Assembly (NCBI GenBank): GCA_018398805.1
Contig: JAGFBZ010000906.1
Location: 923,501 to 987,500, forward strand
DNA length: 64,000 nucleotides
DNA from: Hirundichthys speculiger
Taxonomy: Eukaryota; Chordata; Actinopteri; Beloniformes; Exocoetidae
Reading direction: 5' to 3'
Each line of letters starts with the position of its first letter. The first letter of the stretch is position 1. Positions 21,570 to 33,900 of this stretch are shown in pieces. Both the position numbers and the translations under genes were made by a program. The notes under the pieces were generated by a model, which saw nothing but the letters and a program-made list of their open reading frames with translations, did not search any database and had not been told where the DNA came from.

Positions 21570-21583
21570 TCCCCAGGTGGCAC
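21570..21583 (+). promoter_or_regulatory. CTCF-like core motif
   Basis: TCCCCAGGTGGCAC agrees with the CTCF core CCASYAGRKGGCRS at 12 of 14 positions. CTCF sites are known to organise Irx cluster topology, but a single motif match is weak evidence of occupancy. Confidence 0.25.
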
Positions 21584-24059
21584 TTTTCCATCCCCTGCTT
21601 TTCTTCAGGTCTGTCTTCCTCGAGGTCTCCCAGCCCCTCGTCCCCACGGTCAGCCAGCGAAGGGGGGGGGGGGGGGGGGCAGGTCTGCAGAGGTGAGCGC
21701 TGTGATCATTCATTTTTAATTGCATGCAGAAATACATTTACATTAAAAATGCAGAACAGTGTCTTCTTAATTCAGACACGCTGTATTTATTATTAAACCT
21801 TTGTCTTGGAGGTCAGCTCACAAGGAATCGTCTGCCCATCAAACTCAGGTGGCCGTGTGCACTTTGGTTCGACCGGCCCATCCCCAGATTTTAAACACGT
21901 CTGTTATTCACTTTGATTTCTCTGTCCGACCGTACGTCATCTGGCTGGATTAAACCTACGGCATCGAGAAGAATTGTTTTATTACCAGAATGAACCAATT
22001 CAGACATAAGGTCTTATTTTAAAAAGCTTTCAAACAAAACAAAACCCAAAAAAAACAGGTTGACTAAAACCGTTCACTTATCAACGTCTAGAGAAACTCA
22101 GAACATAAGATATAAATATTTTAAAAGCTTAATCTTTGTGTGTCTACTGTATAATTCTGATTTTCAAAAAAGAAAACACACATATAACGGTTTATATGCC
22201 TTAGAAATGATCTTGGGGCACGTTCTTATAAACTTTATATTAAAAACAACAGTTCCTGGCGTGTTACAGATACGGTTTCTTGCTGTATTGTTTCGCTCAC
22301 TGCATCTTTCTTTATGCTCATGCAGAACATTTAGCACTCCCCGAATAAAGAAAGAGAACTCTCAAGCAAATATGTTGATAACAGTTTCCTTTTAGATCTG
22401 CGGGGCCGCGCATATTTTGTCTCCTGCGAGTCGAGAGTGTTGAAATTAATCCCATGTTGTTCCTATTATTGGCCTCTCCTGAGACATTATGATTTGAATG
22501 ACTGTCTAAGCGCCATCAGATCCATCAATTGGATTCAAAGAAATGTTATCCATTACTCCCTCCAACCCAGCAGATGTTGAGGTTTTTGTAAGTCGAATTC
22601 CTTTATTATGTTAATACCACTGTTTTGTCACATGCACCATTTCCATTTGAGTAGGGTGGAAAAATCATCAGATGGATTTGGCTCCCTCAATAAGAGATGT
22701 TTGACATTCAATGAGATGAGAAACATGAAAAAAACACATTTCAGTGGCAAGTGGCAGATGACAATCACAACAAGACGGCCCTTTGAATGAGCAGAAGATC
22801 ACAATATAATTGCCGCTCCGTGTTGTGATTTTAAGACACTGCCTTGTGTAAATCCTGCATTGATTATGTTGTTTTGAAATGTACCAGATACAAAGGACGG
22901 GGGCATTTTTGTGGTGATAATGCCAGCTTTTCCCCACTTTCAGCGAGACTTTTACTTCTGAGAGCAGAGAACAAACATGCGGCCATATGGACACGTGGCT
23001 TTGAAGAATCAGGAATGCTAAACAGGCCATCACTTCCCTCTGTTGTTCAACATTTAAACACAAATACCTGTTCCAACACACATGCTGCTTCATTTCTCTT
23101 TCTTTTTTTTTTCTTTTTTTTTATACACCAGGGTTTTAGCTTGTCTGGCTCTTCTCCAAGAAGGGAAATTAAATTCTGATTGACACCGAGCTTCTAGTTA
23201 ATCGTTAGAAGTAATCATAACCCGACAGACTTTTACACCTATTCCTGCCGTGTGTGTGTGTAATGTGTGTGTATAAAATCTGTACGAACGTGTGCATTTA
23301 CATCTACTCTCTTTCCTGATTTCTGCATATCTGCAAGAGCGTGCGCGCTCGTTGCCGGGCTCAGAGGCACGGCGAGGGTCTGCAGGAGGGTGCGTGGTGG
23401 CAGGGCGCTCCTCTGATAGGCCAGATCCAGGGTGCACTGAAGCCTTTCGCATATATATGGAATTTTTGAATATCTAAACCATTATTTAGCATCCAAATCA
23501 GTTCTGCTTGTCTGACTGATGGACAATTTCTGTGTGACCCCGGTCTTTTTGCATGTGACCTATACTGTCGGGATTCTTGCATATTGTTTAGATGTTCACG
23601 TCGACCCCTCTCCCGTTTTTTTTTTTTCTTTTTTGATCCTTTTAGCATGCTTTTTGTGCCGGAATTCATGAAATATTCATAGCTGGACTGTGGCTTTTCC
23701 ATATCTTTATGTACAATTATTGGCAGTCGTCCTGTTATGTCGAGCCATCTTAATAGTAGCTATTGGGCTCGGTTAAGTGTGACTTCAGATTTTTCTGACA
23801 GTTAAGCTGCTATGTGTTATGAATTGATAAGGCGGGGCATTATATTTGCAGATTGTGCAGCGTGGCTGCCTTTTTAGCCCACTATTAATATTGATAAACT
23901 TAAATAATGCGTCTCACGTGAAAGAGCAAATAGCAGCGGCAGAATAATAACAATAATATTAACAATAATAATAATCATTAGTATTCTAGTTGTTATTATT
24001 ATTTCCAGAAGTCGTGCTGTTATATTCACCTTCGTCTCCACCGTAATAGAGTCCTGTTT

Positions 24060-24340
24060 TCAGGTGCGCCGCTTGTGTCGATAATGCTAACAGGGTTAAT
24101 AGTGTGTTCCTCTCCATCATGACCAGTGCTATTGGCAGCGGGAGTAATTGGACAGAGGATGTCATTATCATGCCCCCGTGTGCAGCCAAGGATTTGCAGG
24201 ACCGCGGCGGACCCCGCGGTGTGGCCCGGCCCCCTTTGCTCCGCTCGCCAATGTCCTTGGGAGCCCCACTTGTAAATTCTGTCTATTCTCCAAGCTTTTT
24301 AATAAATGTTTTGGTAGGGGTTTATTAATGTGCAAATGGT
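24060..24340. promoter_or_regulatory. Candidate conserved non-coding element
   Basis: Repeat-free block with GGGTTAATAGTG, GAGTAATTGGAC, a GC-rich stem ACCGCGG/CCGCGGT (about 24200-24219) and TTTATTAATGTGCAAATGG at its right edge. Overlapping frames on the + strand show no recognisable protein. The mixture of GC-rich core and homeodomain-type flanks suggests an enhancer rather than a gene. Confidence 0.27.
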
Positions 24341-25457
24341 TGAAAGCACTGCTCCCCTACCTACCCTACCCCCCCCCACCCCCCCAGCACCAACGTGTGC
24401 ACAGAGGCGCAGAGCTGTTTAAGGAGAAGAGATTCACAAATCAGCCGCTGTGGAGCTAAGCCTGTGGCTCTCTCCACTGGGGAGTCACTAGGAGTATTTA
24501 ACTCTGGCTCTAGCCCGGTCTCCTCTGCCTGCATCCACGGACAAGACCCGTGAGTGTGTGTGTGTGTGTTGATGAAAGTCCCAGAGTTCTCCCTGTGCCT
24601 CCTTTAGCCAAAGACTGGCAGGGGCTGCACGAAATGAAATGGGGGGAAAGATGTGAGAGACATCCAGATACTGGTATCGTGCGTAGAGTTCTTGCACTCA
24701 CAGGGGCATACAAATGGAGGAATCTAAGGATAAAGGCTCCCAGGATCCAGCTATAGTCATATGAATGCAAATAGGATTAAAGTGCCAGCTTTAGAGGCTG
24801 ATATACAATTCACAGTTCTTATAGGAGTCTGGCTGAAGTCAAACGCCATACACCCTTCTGGAAAATTAGGATATGTTTATGAAGATGGCTTTCTCGTCCG
24901 TCCCCCCCAAAGCCTCTCCCCTCCTTTCTTTCTTTTTTTTTTTTCCTCCCCTATCCGACATGACTCTGTGATTAGCAGCTAGGAAGGCCCCACTCATTAG
25001 CATTCACTGTCTCATCTTTCAGGTGTTTTTCAGTCAATATTAGTTTGATCTTTGTCTGGGGGATAAATGATTGGCTTGATGTACTCTGCGTTTGTTTTTA
25101 CAAACCGAACAGAGCGAACAACAAAGAGCTTTTCATTCAGGTTTAGACAGCACTTGAAAGCTTTTTTTTTTTTTTTTTTTTTTGGTTGTTGTTTTTTTTT
25201 TTTTATACTTGGCAGATTTAACAAGCGTTTAAACCGACTGATCTCAAAAAAGAAAGTTGTGTAAAATGTGTTTCATGCTGCGGCCGGCTCTTTCTGATTC
25301 ACAGAATAATTAATGAGAGCAGTCGGGGCCTCCGCGTCCGTAACCTCTCCATGACTGCTGATCGTAATAAATATCACTTGATGTTTTCTTCCTGTTTCTA
25401 GAGTTGGGGAATGAACAACATAGGGGCATTCTGCTTCACATATTTTCATTCATTAGG

Positions 25458-25512
25458 TTCTCTCTCTCTCTCTCTCTCTCTCTGTCGAAGGTAAGCCTCG
25501 TCTTCCTTCTCT

Positions 25513-25548
<36 letters not shown>

Positions 25549-25551
25549 CCC
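25458..25551. repeat. (TC)n tract followed by poly(C)
   Basis: A TC dinucleotide run (about 25458-25483) is followed after about 30 bp by a C run of about 30 bases (25516-25545) and then TCCCCCC. The whole stretch is pyrimidine-rich on the + strand. Confidence 0.9.
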
Positions 25552-28500
25552 CGTGCTCCCGGTGGGACTCTGTCAAAACCAATATCTGCTTTATCTCCTC
25601 CCGTGAAGTTAAGGAAGCTGGCAAAGCTGTAAATTTGGACGCCCTTCGTTAAAGGTGCTCCCTTGGCTGTAATTCATCTCAATCCTCAGTGGTCTTTAGC
25701 TCCCTTCCAGAGGCTGTAAAGTACTGCCTAACACTCAGTGGCAGTTGGGGGGGGGAGAGAGAGACTGGTGCTCAGAGGGCCCTGAGGTTAGCAGAGAGGG
25801 GCTTGTGTTGTTGGAGGGGACAGTCCGGGGTCTGTGACACGTCGGGGTCAGGTGACAGGCAGGCAGATGATATATGGACGCTCTTGTGACACGGTGCTAA
25901 CAAGCACAGGCGTTTACAATGAGTCTCATTTTCCCTTTCTCGTGTTTTGCTCTCCTTTCTTTCACCCTCTTTTCTTTTTTTTCCCCCCTCTCTCTCTCCT
26001 TCAGTTTCACTCGACACTTGTTAGGATGTTACGTTCTTTTAAAACCTTAAACTGTGACAGTTGTCAAATGAAGTCGATAAATAATGGTTGTAGAAGGGTG
26101 ACAGTGCTATGTATTATTATTATTAATATATGCAATTGCATGTAATAATCACAGCTAAACTGTAAACTCTGCATTTCAATAAAATAAGTTCTGCAGCTCC
26201 GACACAATAAAGTTTTATTGCCGCTCATAATGATCGGCTGGTCCTTACACGCGGGACGGGGCTGTGATTCTTCGAGTGGAAGCACTCAGATTGACTTTAA
26301 GAGTAGACGGCCAGTCCCGTATGTGTGCAAGAAGTTCACAATGTGAACTCTGTGCAGCCGTGATCTGTATTTTTGTAGGCTGAGGATGAAGATCCTGCAA
26401 AAAAAACCCGTACGAGCTCGATGGCAGCCAGGCTTTATTTAGGGGTGTTCCTCTGGAAGACGAATGGGAAGGAAGCCGTGTTCATGCGGGTGCGTCTGAG
26501 GATCCGTCTGATGGAAAGTCGGAGAAACAGATGTGGGGAATAAGTGTGTGTGTAAAGATGGGGTTTTAGAAATAGCACTTCAAGCTAGGTTCTTACATCC
26601 CGTCTAAACACCCAGAACCAGTCAGCCGTCAACCAGCCAGCAACGCAGGAAAAGCGGCCTTCCTCCAGCCCACGTTCCAGCTCAGATCTGATTGCAAGGC
26701 AAACAACAAATCTCTCCCCAAATCCCTTGGTAAACACTTTATGAAGCAGGGGAAAGTAGAAAGGCAGAGGAAGTCTAATGAGTTAATTATGGCAATATAG
26801 ACAGCTGAAGAGACCCTAGTCAGGCTAGTCAGAAAAGTTCTTTTCTTTAAGGTACAGTCTTCAGTTCTTTCAGGGATGCTTATATGTATGTGTGTGAAAG
26901 AGCTAATTATCTGATATCTGCAATGGTAGTTTCATTTCTGTCACCTGACAGAATATATGAGAGACTCAGTCTTTAAATGGTCATGCCGGCTCGATGAATT
27001 CATGTTTTTAATTACGTTGGCGATCTCACTCCACTTTTATAAGGTAAAAGGAAAGAGGATTGTTGCTTTAGGTCAGATGCTAAAAATAGGCAAGTCCTCA
27101 GAAGCTATGCCACAGGCAGCCAGGAAGTGCTTTGATTCCTCTTCTCTCATTTTTTTTATTTTATTTTTTTTTTCTATTTTGTAAAAATATTCAATAGAGC
27201 CTCTGGATCTGGTGAACAGGTGGCTGGGCTTACTTTCCAGTCAGTCCAAAAACGAATTTCCACGACATATTTTAGCATCGTAAAGCCATGTAATGCATAA
27301 AAAAAAAAAGAAAAATTGCTCCTTTGCTACTTACCGTATATTGAAAATACTTTTGATGCTTGCTCACTCAAGTAAAGAAGTGGCCAGAATGAGAGTATTT
27401 ATAATAAGTATTTTTTTTTTTAATGATAAAAAAAGACAATATAAGCAGAATAAAAATAGCTCTACATTACTACATACCCATGTGTGTAATAACGTGTGTG
27501 TTTCTGAGTATGTGACGCACATCGCGCTTTGGCTTAGAAATATGAAGCCGAGGCTTAAGGGTCCACCTGTCTCTTGTTGTGGACAGACGAGGCCTGGCTG
27601 CCAGGCGCCCCATCCATCCTGATGCTGCTAATGCTAATACTAATGCTAACATTAGCTACTGTTCTTGTTTCACTCCGTCAGCCTCATGCCATTCCCCCAG
27701 CCAGAGCCAAAAGTAAGACTGATAGCCCACTTATCCAGATGGCCTTGCTCTACATGCATTACATTTGGTTTCAGGAATATGTGAAATATAAGATATCCAT
27801 TTATATATTAAGTAATGAATTTTTAATAGTTGTTAAGCTTGTTAAGTTATATTCCAGCCATGCCCACGGGGAAATTCATCTCTGCATGATCGCCAGTGCA
27901 AAGGAAGAAGAAAACACACATCTTTACACAGTTTTTTTTTTCTAATTCTGCTCTGAAATTGCTCAGCTTTTGTAAGGGGGGTTGATGTCAGAGCTCTTTC
28001 TTTTTTCATCTCTGTATGTATACGTGTGCGTGTGAAGTGATAGTTGTAGTATCTTGCCTCATGCCTTTTACAGGCTGTATTTTTCTTACTCCCTTGCAGT
28101 GCTATTGCTAGTTTGTTGCATGCGTCTGAAGTGATTTGTTCTGATCAGCGCTCTCATTAGCTGCATTTCCATACGAGTTACCAAGTGAATTTGAAGCAAA
28201 CCCTTGAAATGTTGCAAACAAGGAAATGCAAAACCATCCCCCGTTTCCCAGTACCTGGTTAGGAATGAAAAAGCTTGAAGACATGTAAAAAGAGCAGACA
28301 ATGCAGTGGACCCGAAGCAGGAACGAGTTAGATGCACTAATTAAGTTTGTATTTGTTTTCCAGAGGGTTTTAATAACTAATGTACCTCCTTGTATATTCG
28401 TCAGCAATGTGTTGAGGGGTAATTAAAAGTGCTAACTGATTTGGTTTTCAAGGCTTTAAGAGAAAGGAAGGAAGAAAGAAAAGCAAAAGTTTGTGTGTAA

Positions 28501-30999
28501 ACCGACTTTTTTGGTGAAAACAACACGTATGGTCTCATCTGTTTACGGGAAAATTTGACAAATGAAATTTTTCAGCGCAGCAACATATTCTGTAGTTGGA
28601 CCCATGGTTGTGTCTGAGAGTGTTACCTTAACTTGTTGCAAGTGTGTTTTTTTTTTTTTTCCCTGTGTAATTACAGCATGTTTTCTTTTGGCAACATACA
28701 TACTAGAATTAGCAAATGAATGTTTTAACCCTGGTGAACTTCCACAGTGTTTATGCACTCCCCTCCCCGCTACATCGCATGGCTTTGGGAATGAACACAA
28801 CCGCTAATGACCTTTAGCATCACTGGCAGGTTTTAAGCGTGATCAGCGCGTATATGTTTCGGCGTGTTGTCCTGCGCCTCAGGAGATTACAGTAACAATA
28901 CCAATTAGCCCGCTCTCATTAGCCAGCAAAACTCCACTGAGTCACACAAATTAAAGATCCTCTCTAATCTGACAGTCATAGATGTGGGCCCGTGCTCTCC
29001 CGGTGCACGCATGTGTGCGTGTGTGAGATTGTAAAAGAGTGTGGTCTTTCATTATTCTGAGCTGTGAGTTAATGTATGAGCCATTAACTTGGGATGTGTG
29101 TTTGTGTGCATGCAACTGTGCAGAGCTATATGCTTAATTACAAGTCAAAGATCAGACACGGCTTCTATATGTACGCCCTCCCTGCTCGTATACACGCGCG
29201 GGAGCAGGATCTAACTTTCATGTGCTTGCTTGAACAGATTCACCGCCTGGTGATTAATTTATGAATTCTTGAAAGGTGGGGGCTGCGTTCAATCTCAGGT
29301 TTAAAAGCTTTGTGTTTTCCTCACTGTCTCTGAAATACACATTCACTCTGTCTCACCGCATGTCTCTCTGTTGTTTTTTTTTTTTGTTTTTTTCGTTGAG
29401 ATCACGCCAGCATTTTGAATATACTTGGACTTGGACATGTTTCAGAACAAACTTATCTCTTCCCTAATACAGATTCACTGTTTTTACTTGCATAACAGTC
29501 GCTGAGTATCAAACACCGGCTTTCCTCAAAAGAAATCTCTTCTATTTTCAACATTTCTGAAATCCAGCTTTAAAGTTGTTTTCAGAAACATCACAGAACA
29601 CGATTAAACATTTTTAAATAATTAAAATAGTACTAATATCGGTATTGTTGTAGGGTTGAGTGTGGAATTAGTCAGGATGTTTTGTAATTTTTGTTACGCA
29701 TTGAAATCACCGTGTTTGAAATAGTTATTAGCCTCGGTGGCTAATATGCTAATACGCGTACTGTTCTCGTGTTGCGTTTGGCATCGTCAGTTCTGCTTTG
29801 TCAGAACAATCTCTCTTTTATGAAGGTGTACGTTTAAAATAAAATGCAAATTCATCTGCAATAAAAGACTTCAGAAATGTTAAAGCCTCTCTCTGTCTCC
29901 TCAGACGGACATCTGATTAGCGTCTATTAGAGATCAGAGGGGTGAGAAGGAAGTACCCCGCTGATCCGGGCGCTGAGCTCCGTGTTACCTTTGGACGAGT
30001 CCGGCTTCCCCGCTGACTCTCCGCTGTATTTTATTACCGTGTTTCTGAGTTTATTACAGCACCATTGGATAGACTGGGTTTTAGCTAAGCGCCCTGTCCT
30101 TAAACCTTTTTGCTTCAGATGTTAGGGGTTAGAAATAGGTACCGTTCCAGCTTCGTAAGAAATAATCTAAATGTATAGTTGCATTTCTTTTAAAGTCAAG
30201 ATATACGTTGTAAACTGCACTTCATCAAGAAGAAATAAATAAATAAATAATTAAAGAAAAGATTCACTTATATTTGAATAAGTAATCTTTTTTTCTCTTC
30301 CTTATCCACTTACATTACTCCTCAAGTTCTGTGGTTTTCAAATATTTCACACCGTTAAACGTAATTTTAGACAATTAAAGATGTTATATTTAATAGCTGG
30401 TTTGGTTATTGATCCAACTATAAGAAAAAGATGAAACATTTGCCAGTAAATTTGACTCCTTAGCCATGTTTTCTTGGGACTGATGGACCTGAAGTGAACA
30501 AAGCACTCAGTGTTGGATGTCATAGTTTATCTCCAGATAAACTCGAAGAATTATTTTCACCACTTCACCTTAATGTTTTCACGATGTTTAATCTTAAGTA
30601 TTATCTTGCATGAACAGTTTATTTAAGTAATTCAGATTTATTTCTGTTTATTTCTAGCATACTTCATCCTCCAGGTGATGACATGAATACGGTTCAGAGA
30701 GCAAAGAGGAAAGTAAATGACGAAGGCGTGTTAAGATTCAAGGCTTAATTTGTGTGTATTTTTCCATGTAGACCATTTTACTGAAGGGAAATATTCCTGA
30801 TATACTCTTCTTTTATTATTTACCCTATAAGCAAGCTTACGGTTCACCAATAATTCTCACTAATGCCATTTAACCCTGTGTTTCCCATCTTCTTTCTCTT
30901 GGGCTCATTAGGTCAGGATTAACCGCGGATTACTGTAGCCACGGGCCGCTTGCTCTTTAACACCTAAATCTCAAAGAGATGCTCAATAATTTCATTTTA
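25552..30999. other. Gene desert segment, no gene seen
   Basis: Ordinary AT-leaning non-coding sequence with a few T runs (about 28647-28660, 29372-29384). A candidate regulatory block lies at 26060-26290. Near 27620-27655 there is a short degenerate GCTAAT(A/G) repeat. Frames such as 27574-27945 have no domain. Confidence 0.55.
26060..26290. promoter_or_regulatory. Candidate enhancer with inverted CDX-type sites
   Basis: CAATAAA (26205-26211) and TTTATTG (26214-26220) form an inverted pair two bases apart, matching caudal/posterior-HOX type sites. GCTCATAATGATCGG follows, and an ATTATTATTATTAATAT run lies at the left. The block is otherwise repeat-free. Binding is inferred from motif only. 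Confidence 0.25.
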
Positions 31000-33900
31000 A
31001 ATGCATCAAATGACTTGAAACAGGCGGGGTATCTGGGCCTTGGCAGCTAATCAAAGACATAACTCAGGGATGGCTTTGATAGCAGAGGGCTTTCCACTTG
31101 CATTTTCAAGGATGCCATGTTTATTTACTGTCCTCAGAGGCAGAAAATTAAACCTGGCATGTTTAGTATAATTGGTCATTTTGTGTTACTCACACATCAT
31201 CATGTCTCTCCTGCTACCTGGGATTGTGGAAAATAGTGTCTTTGAGCCAGACAACTTGAGAGATGAAGGGTATTATTCTCTCTCTTTCATTTTTTTTCTC
31301 CTTCCAGTGTTTACTTGCAGCTTTTCTCCAGGACAGATGTGGAGTGAACTGCAGGGCTCGCAGGATGTGTTCGCATGTTCCTGTGTTAGTAAGAGAGACG
31401 CATCAAACTGAATTGATGAACTCACAGGCCGCTCACTTCAAGGGTCTGCGACAATCACAACATCCAGTTCAAGAATCCGCCAGTCAGGCAACGCTACCCT
31501 GCTCTTCAGAAATCAGTCGGTCTTGTCGCAGGCCTCGTCGCCGCGGCAGCCGTTGCTGCTCGCGCTCTTGTTTTTCCGGGTGAGATCTGTATTGGAAAAA
31601 AAGAACTGAGCAACCTCCACAAAATATCTATGATTGATCACTGTATTCTGCCATCAAGTTCTGTCACCTCGTGCGCTCGGTGGAATTCAAAACACTTTGC
31701 TTTCATAATTCTCATATGGAGAACAGTGTCGGGGAGTAAATTGGCATCTTTTTTGGTTTGTTTGTGTGCCTTGTAAGTCTGCCTAACAGCCGCCAGGCCA
31801 CAAGACAACAGAGGAGTGATTTCAGTTACACATCTGAAGTCAGGCAACGGTATAACGCGACCTGCCAAAATGACACTCAAGTGAGCTGTAATGACTACAT
31901 TGTTTTTACCGCCTCTCTCTCCAGCCGGATTCTTAACAGCAGGCAAACGCACCTTCATAAGCTAGCGGCACACCGAAGCCCGTGTGCTCTGAGAACTTAA
32001 GGAGTTCTGAAAGTTAAAAGAGGGCTTTTCTTCTCCCTGATCCTGTTGTGATGTTTCCCTGGCTGTCTTTTGTGTTGGAGTTCACTAGACGATGCTATTA
32101 TGTTAGAGGTAAAGTAATATGACTGTGACAGGCTTCAGTATCCATTTGAAAGGCGCGTTTGGAAGACAGCCTCGTGTAGTGCAACTCCTTCCTTTAAGAA
32201 ATGCACTTTTCCCTCTTGCACACTTTCAAGAATCTTGTTAAACACAAAAGGAGCAGCACCTGCTTCTGTGGGACGAAGTGGGGGAAAAAAAAAAAAAAAA
32301 ACACCAAAAGGGGAAAATAACTTTCAAAAAAAATATTTTTTAAATGCGCTTGCCAGGTATATGAATGTCGAGTCGAATTTAGTGCAAAGCCTGGAACAGT
32401 GCAGTTAAAGAGCTTAAAGGCTGACCTTGAAAAGTCTGCCGTCAGAATCATGTTAGCAGACCTGCTCCTCGCCTGTCAAGGTACGGTGGAATCACGACAT
32501 TGTTTATTCACTTTGATTTGTCAGGGATGCATGCAAGAGTATTGACAAAAGATCTCTCCTCTCTGCACCTCCTGCCTGCGTATACCCTCTGTTTCCATCT
32601 CACCGTCCCCGCGCTTTGTGCACGACAACCGTGCCTGTGCACGGGGCTTTTATTGATGTCCCACCCTAATTATGTACCTCTGCTAGTGGCACTTAGGGAA
32701 ATATTGATGATTTTTCTTTCTTTTTTTTTTTTAAAGGGTCAGCGCTGCCCATTAAAATTAGCACCGACGTAGGCTGAGGCGTTTGTCATGCATGTCACAT
32801 GGTGCTCTCCTTTCCAACCACCCCCCCCCCCCCCATGTGCACTCCATATGGGGGTGGTGAAGGGGTTGACGAGGGGTGCCGTCCATACGGGGGGCTGTGG
32901 TCCTCGCAGTGTGGCACATCAAACTCTATAAAGGGAATCATTTATGTGCCACTCCCTATTACTGAACAGCATGGAGACAGCTAATGAGGACCAAGGCAAA
33001 AGGAATGTATCCACCACTTTGCTGTTAGACAGACACTGGCAGGGAAAGAAAACCAAGAGTCTTCAGGGAATCATCGTTTTCAGGGGGGGGAAAAAAAAAA
33101 AAGAACAAAAGGAATATGTGTGTGCGTGTGTGTGTTTTTCTCCGACCTGCTTCATCTGTCAGTTTATTTATTTATTTCTGCACCCGCTCGCGGCGTACTT
33201 GAGCTACAGTAACAGTTTGAGGGGAGAACTCTACAAAACACACATCATTTTGTGTGTGCTGTGTGTGCATCTTTTTTTTCTCCTTTCTTTCTTTTTTTTT
33301 TTTTTTTTTTTGCCCACCAGTGAATTTATGATTGATAATGATGGGCGTAAAAAAAAAATACGTGTGTGCTAATGTGTAAATAAATGTATGCCCTGGACGT
33401 GTGCCGTGCTAATGGACACTTAGGCGTAATCGCGTACCCCTGCAGCACATGTGCATATGTGCACATTTACGTGTAGGTGAATTCGCACGTCCATATAGGG
33501 GTCTAGTGGTGCTGATAAAAAGGTAGCTGTGACATTTCCAATTTGCCATGCACCAGCCCACTCCATTTTCTTCCCTGCTGCCTCTTACATGGTAGAGTAA
33601 GCCTCTAGGATTGACAATAATTACAGCCTGCATAAAATGAAGAGGGTAATATGAACACAGCTTTGCCATAATTGCCTTTTCATTATTTGCTAACAGTGAG
33701 CTATTCAGTCATAAGAAAGAGATTGCATAGTAATTGGCTGACAATGGGAGGCTGAGGCTCTGTTCAGAGGCTGTGGTAATTTTTGTGTTGCTGTGAAGGT
33801 TTTTTGAGGGGATTTTTTTTATTAAAAATCTGAAGCATTAAACTGTAATTTAAAACTACAATTTCCAGCATGAATGAAAATCTGGGTATTAACATGAGCT

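Larger units (their letters stand above)
19273..25440. other. Gene desert segment, no gene seen
   Basis: Contains a (CA)n tract (20312-20338), A runs (about 20696-20723), a G run (21662-21679), GT-rich sequence (about 23251-23272) and T runs (25162-25183, 25192-25204). Long frames such as 22668-23093 and 20682-21059 have no domain signature. A TATA-like box followed by a splice donor is seen at 19645-19710, and a CTCF-like site at 21570-21583. Confidence 0.55.

Noticed and set aside
22668..23093. 141-codon minus-strand frame as a gene
   Set aside because: The translation shows no domain or signal. A frame of this length is expected by chance in 64 kb.
32944..33372. 142-codon plus-strand frame
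   Set aside because: It runs through poly(A), poly(T) and GT-rich sequence and its translation is low complexity with no domain.
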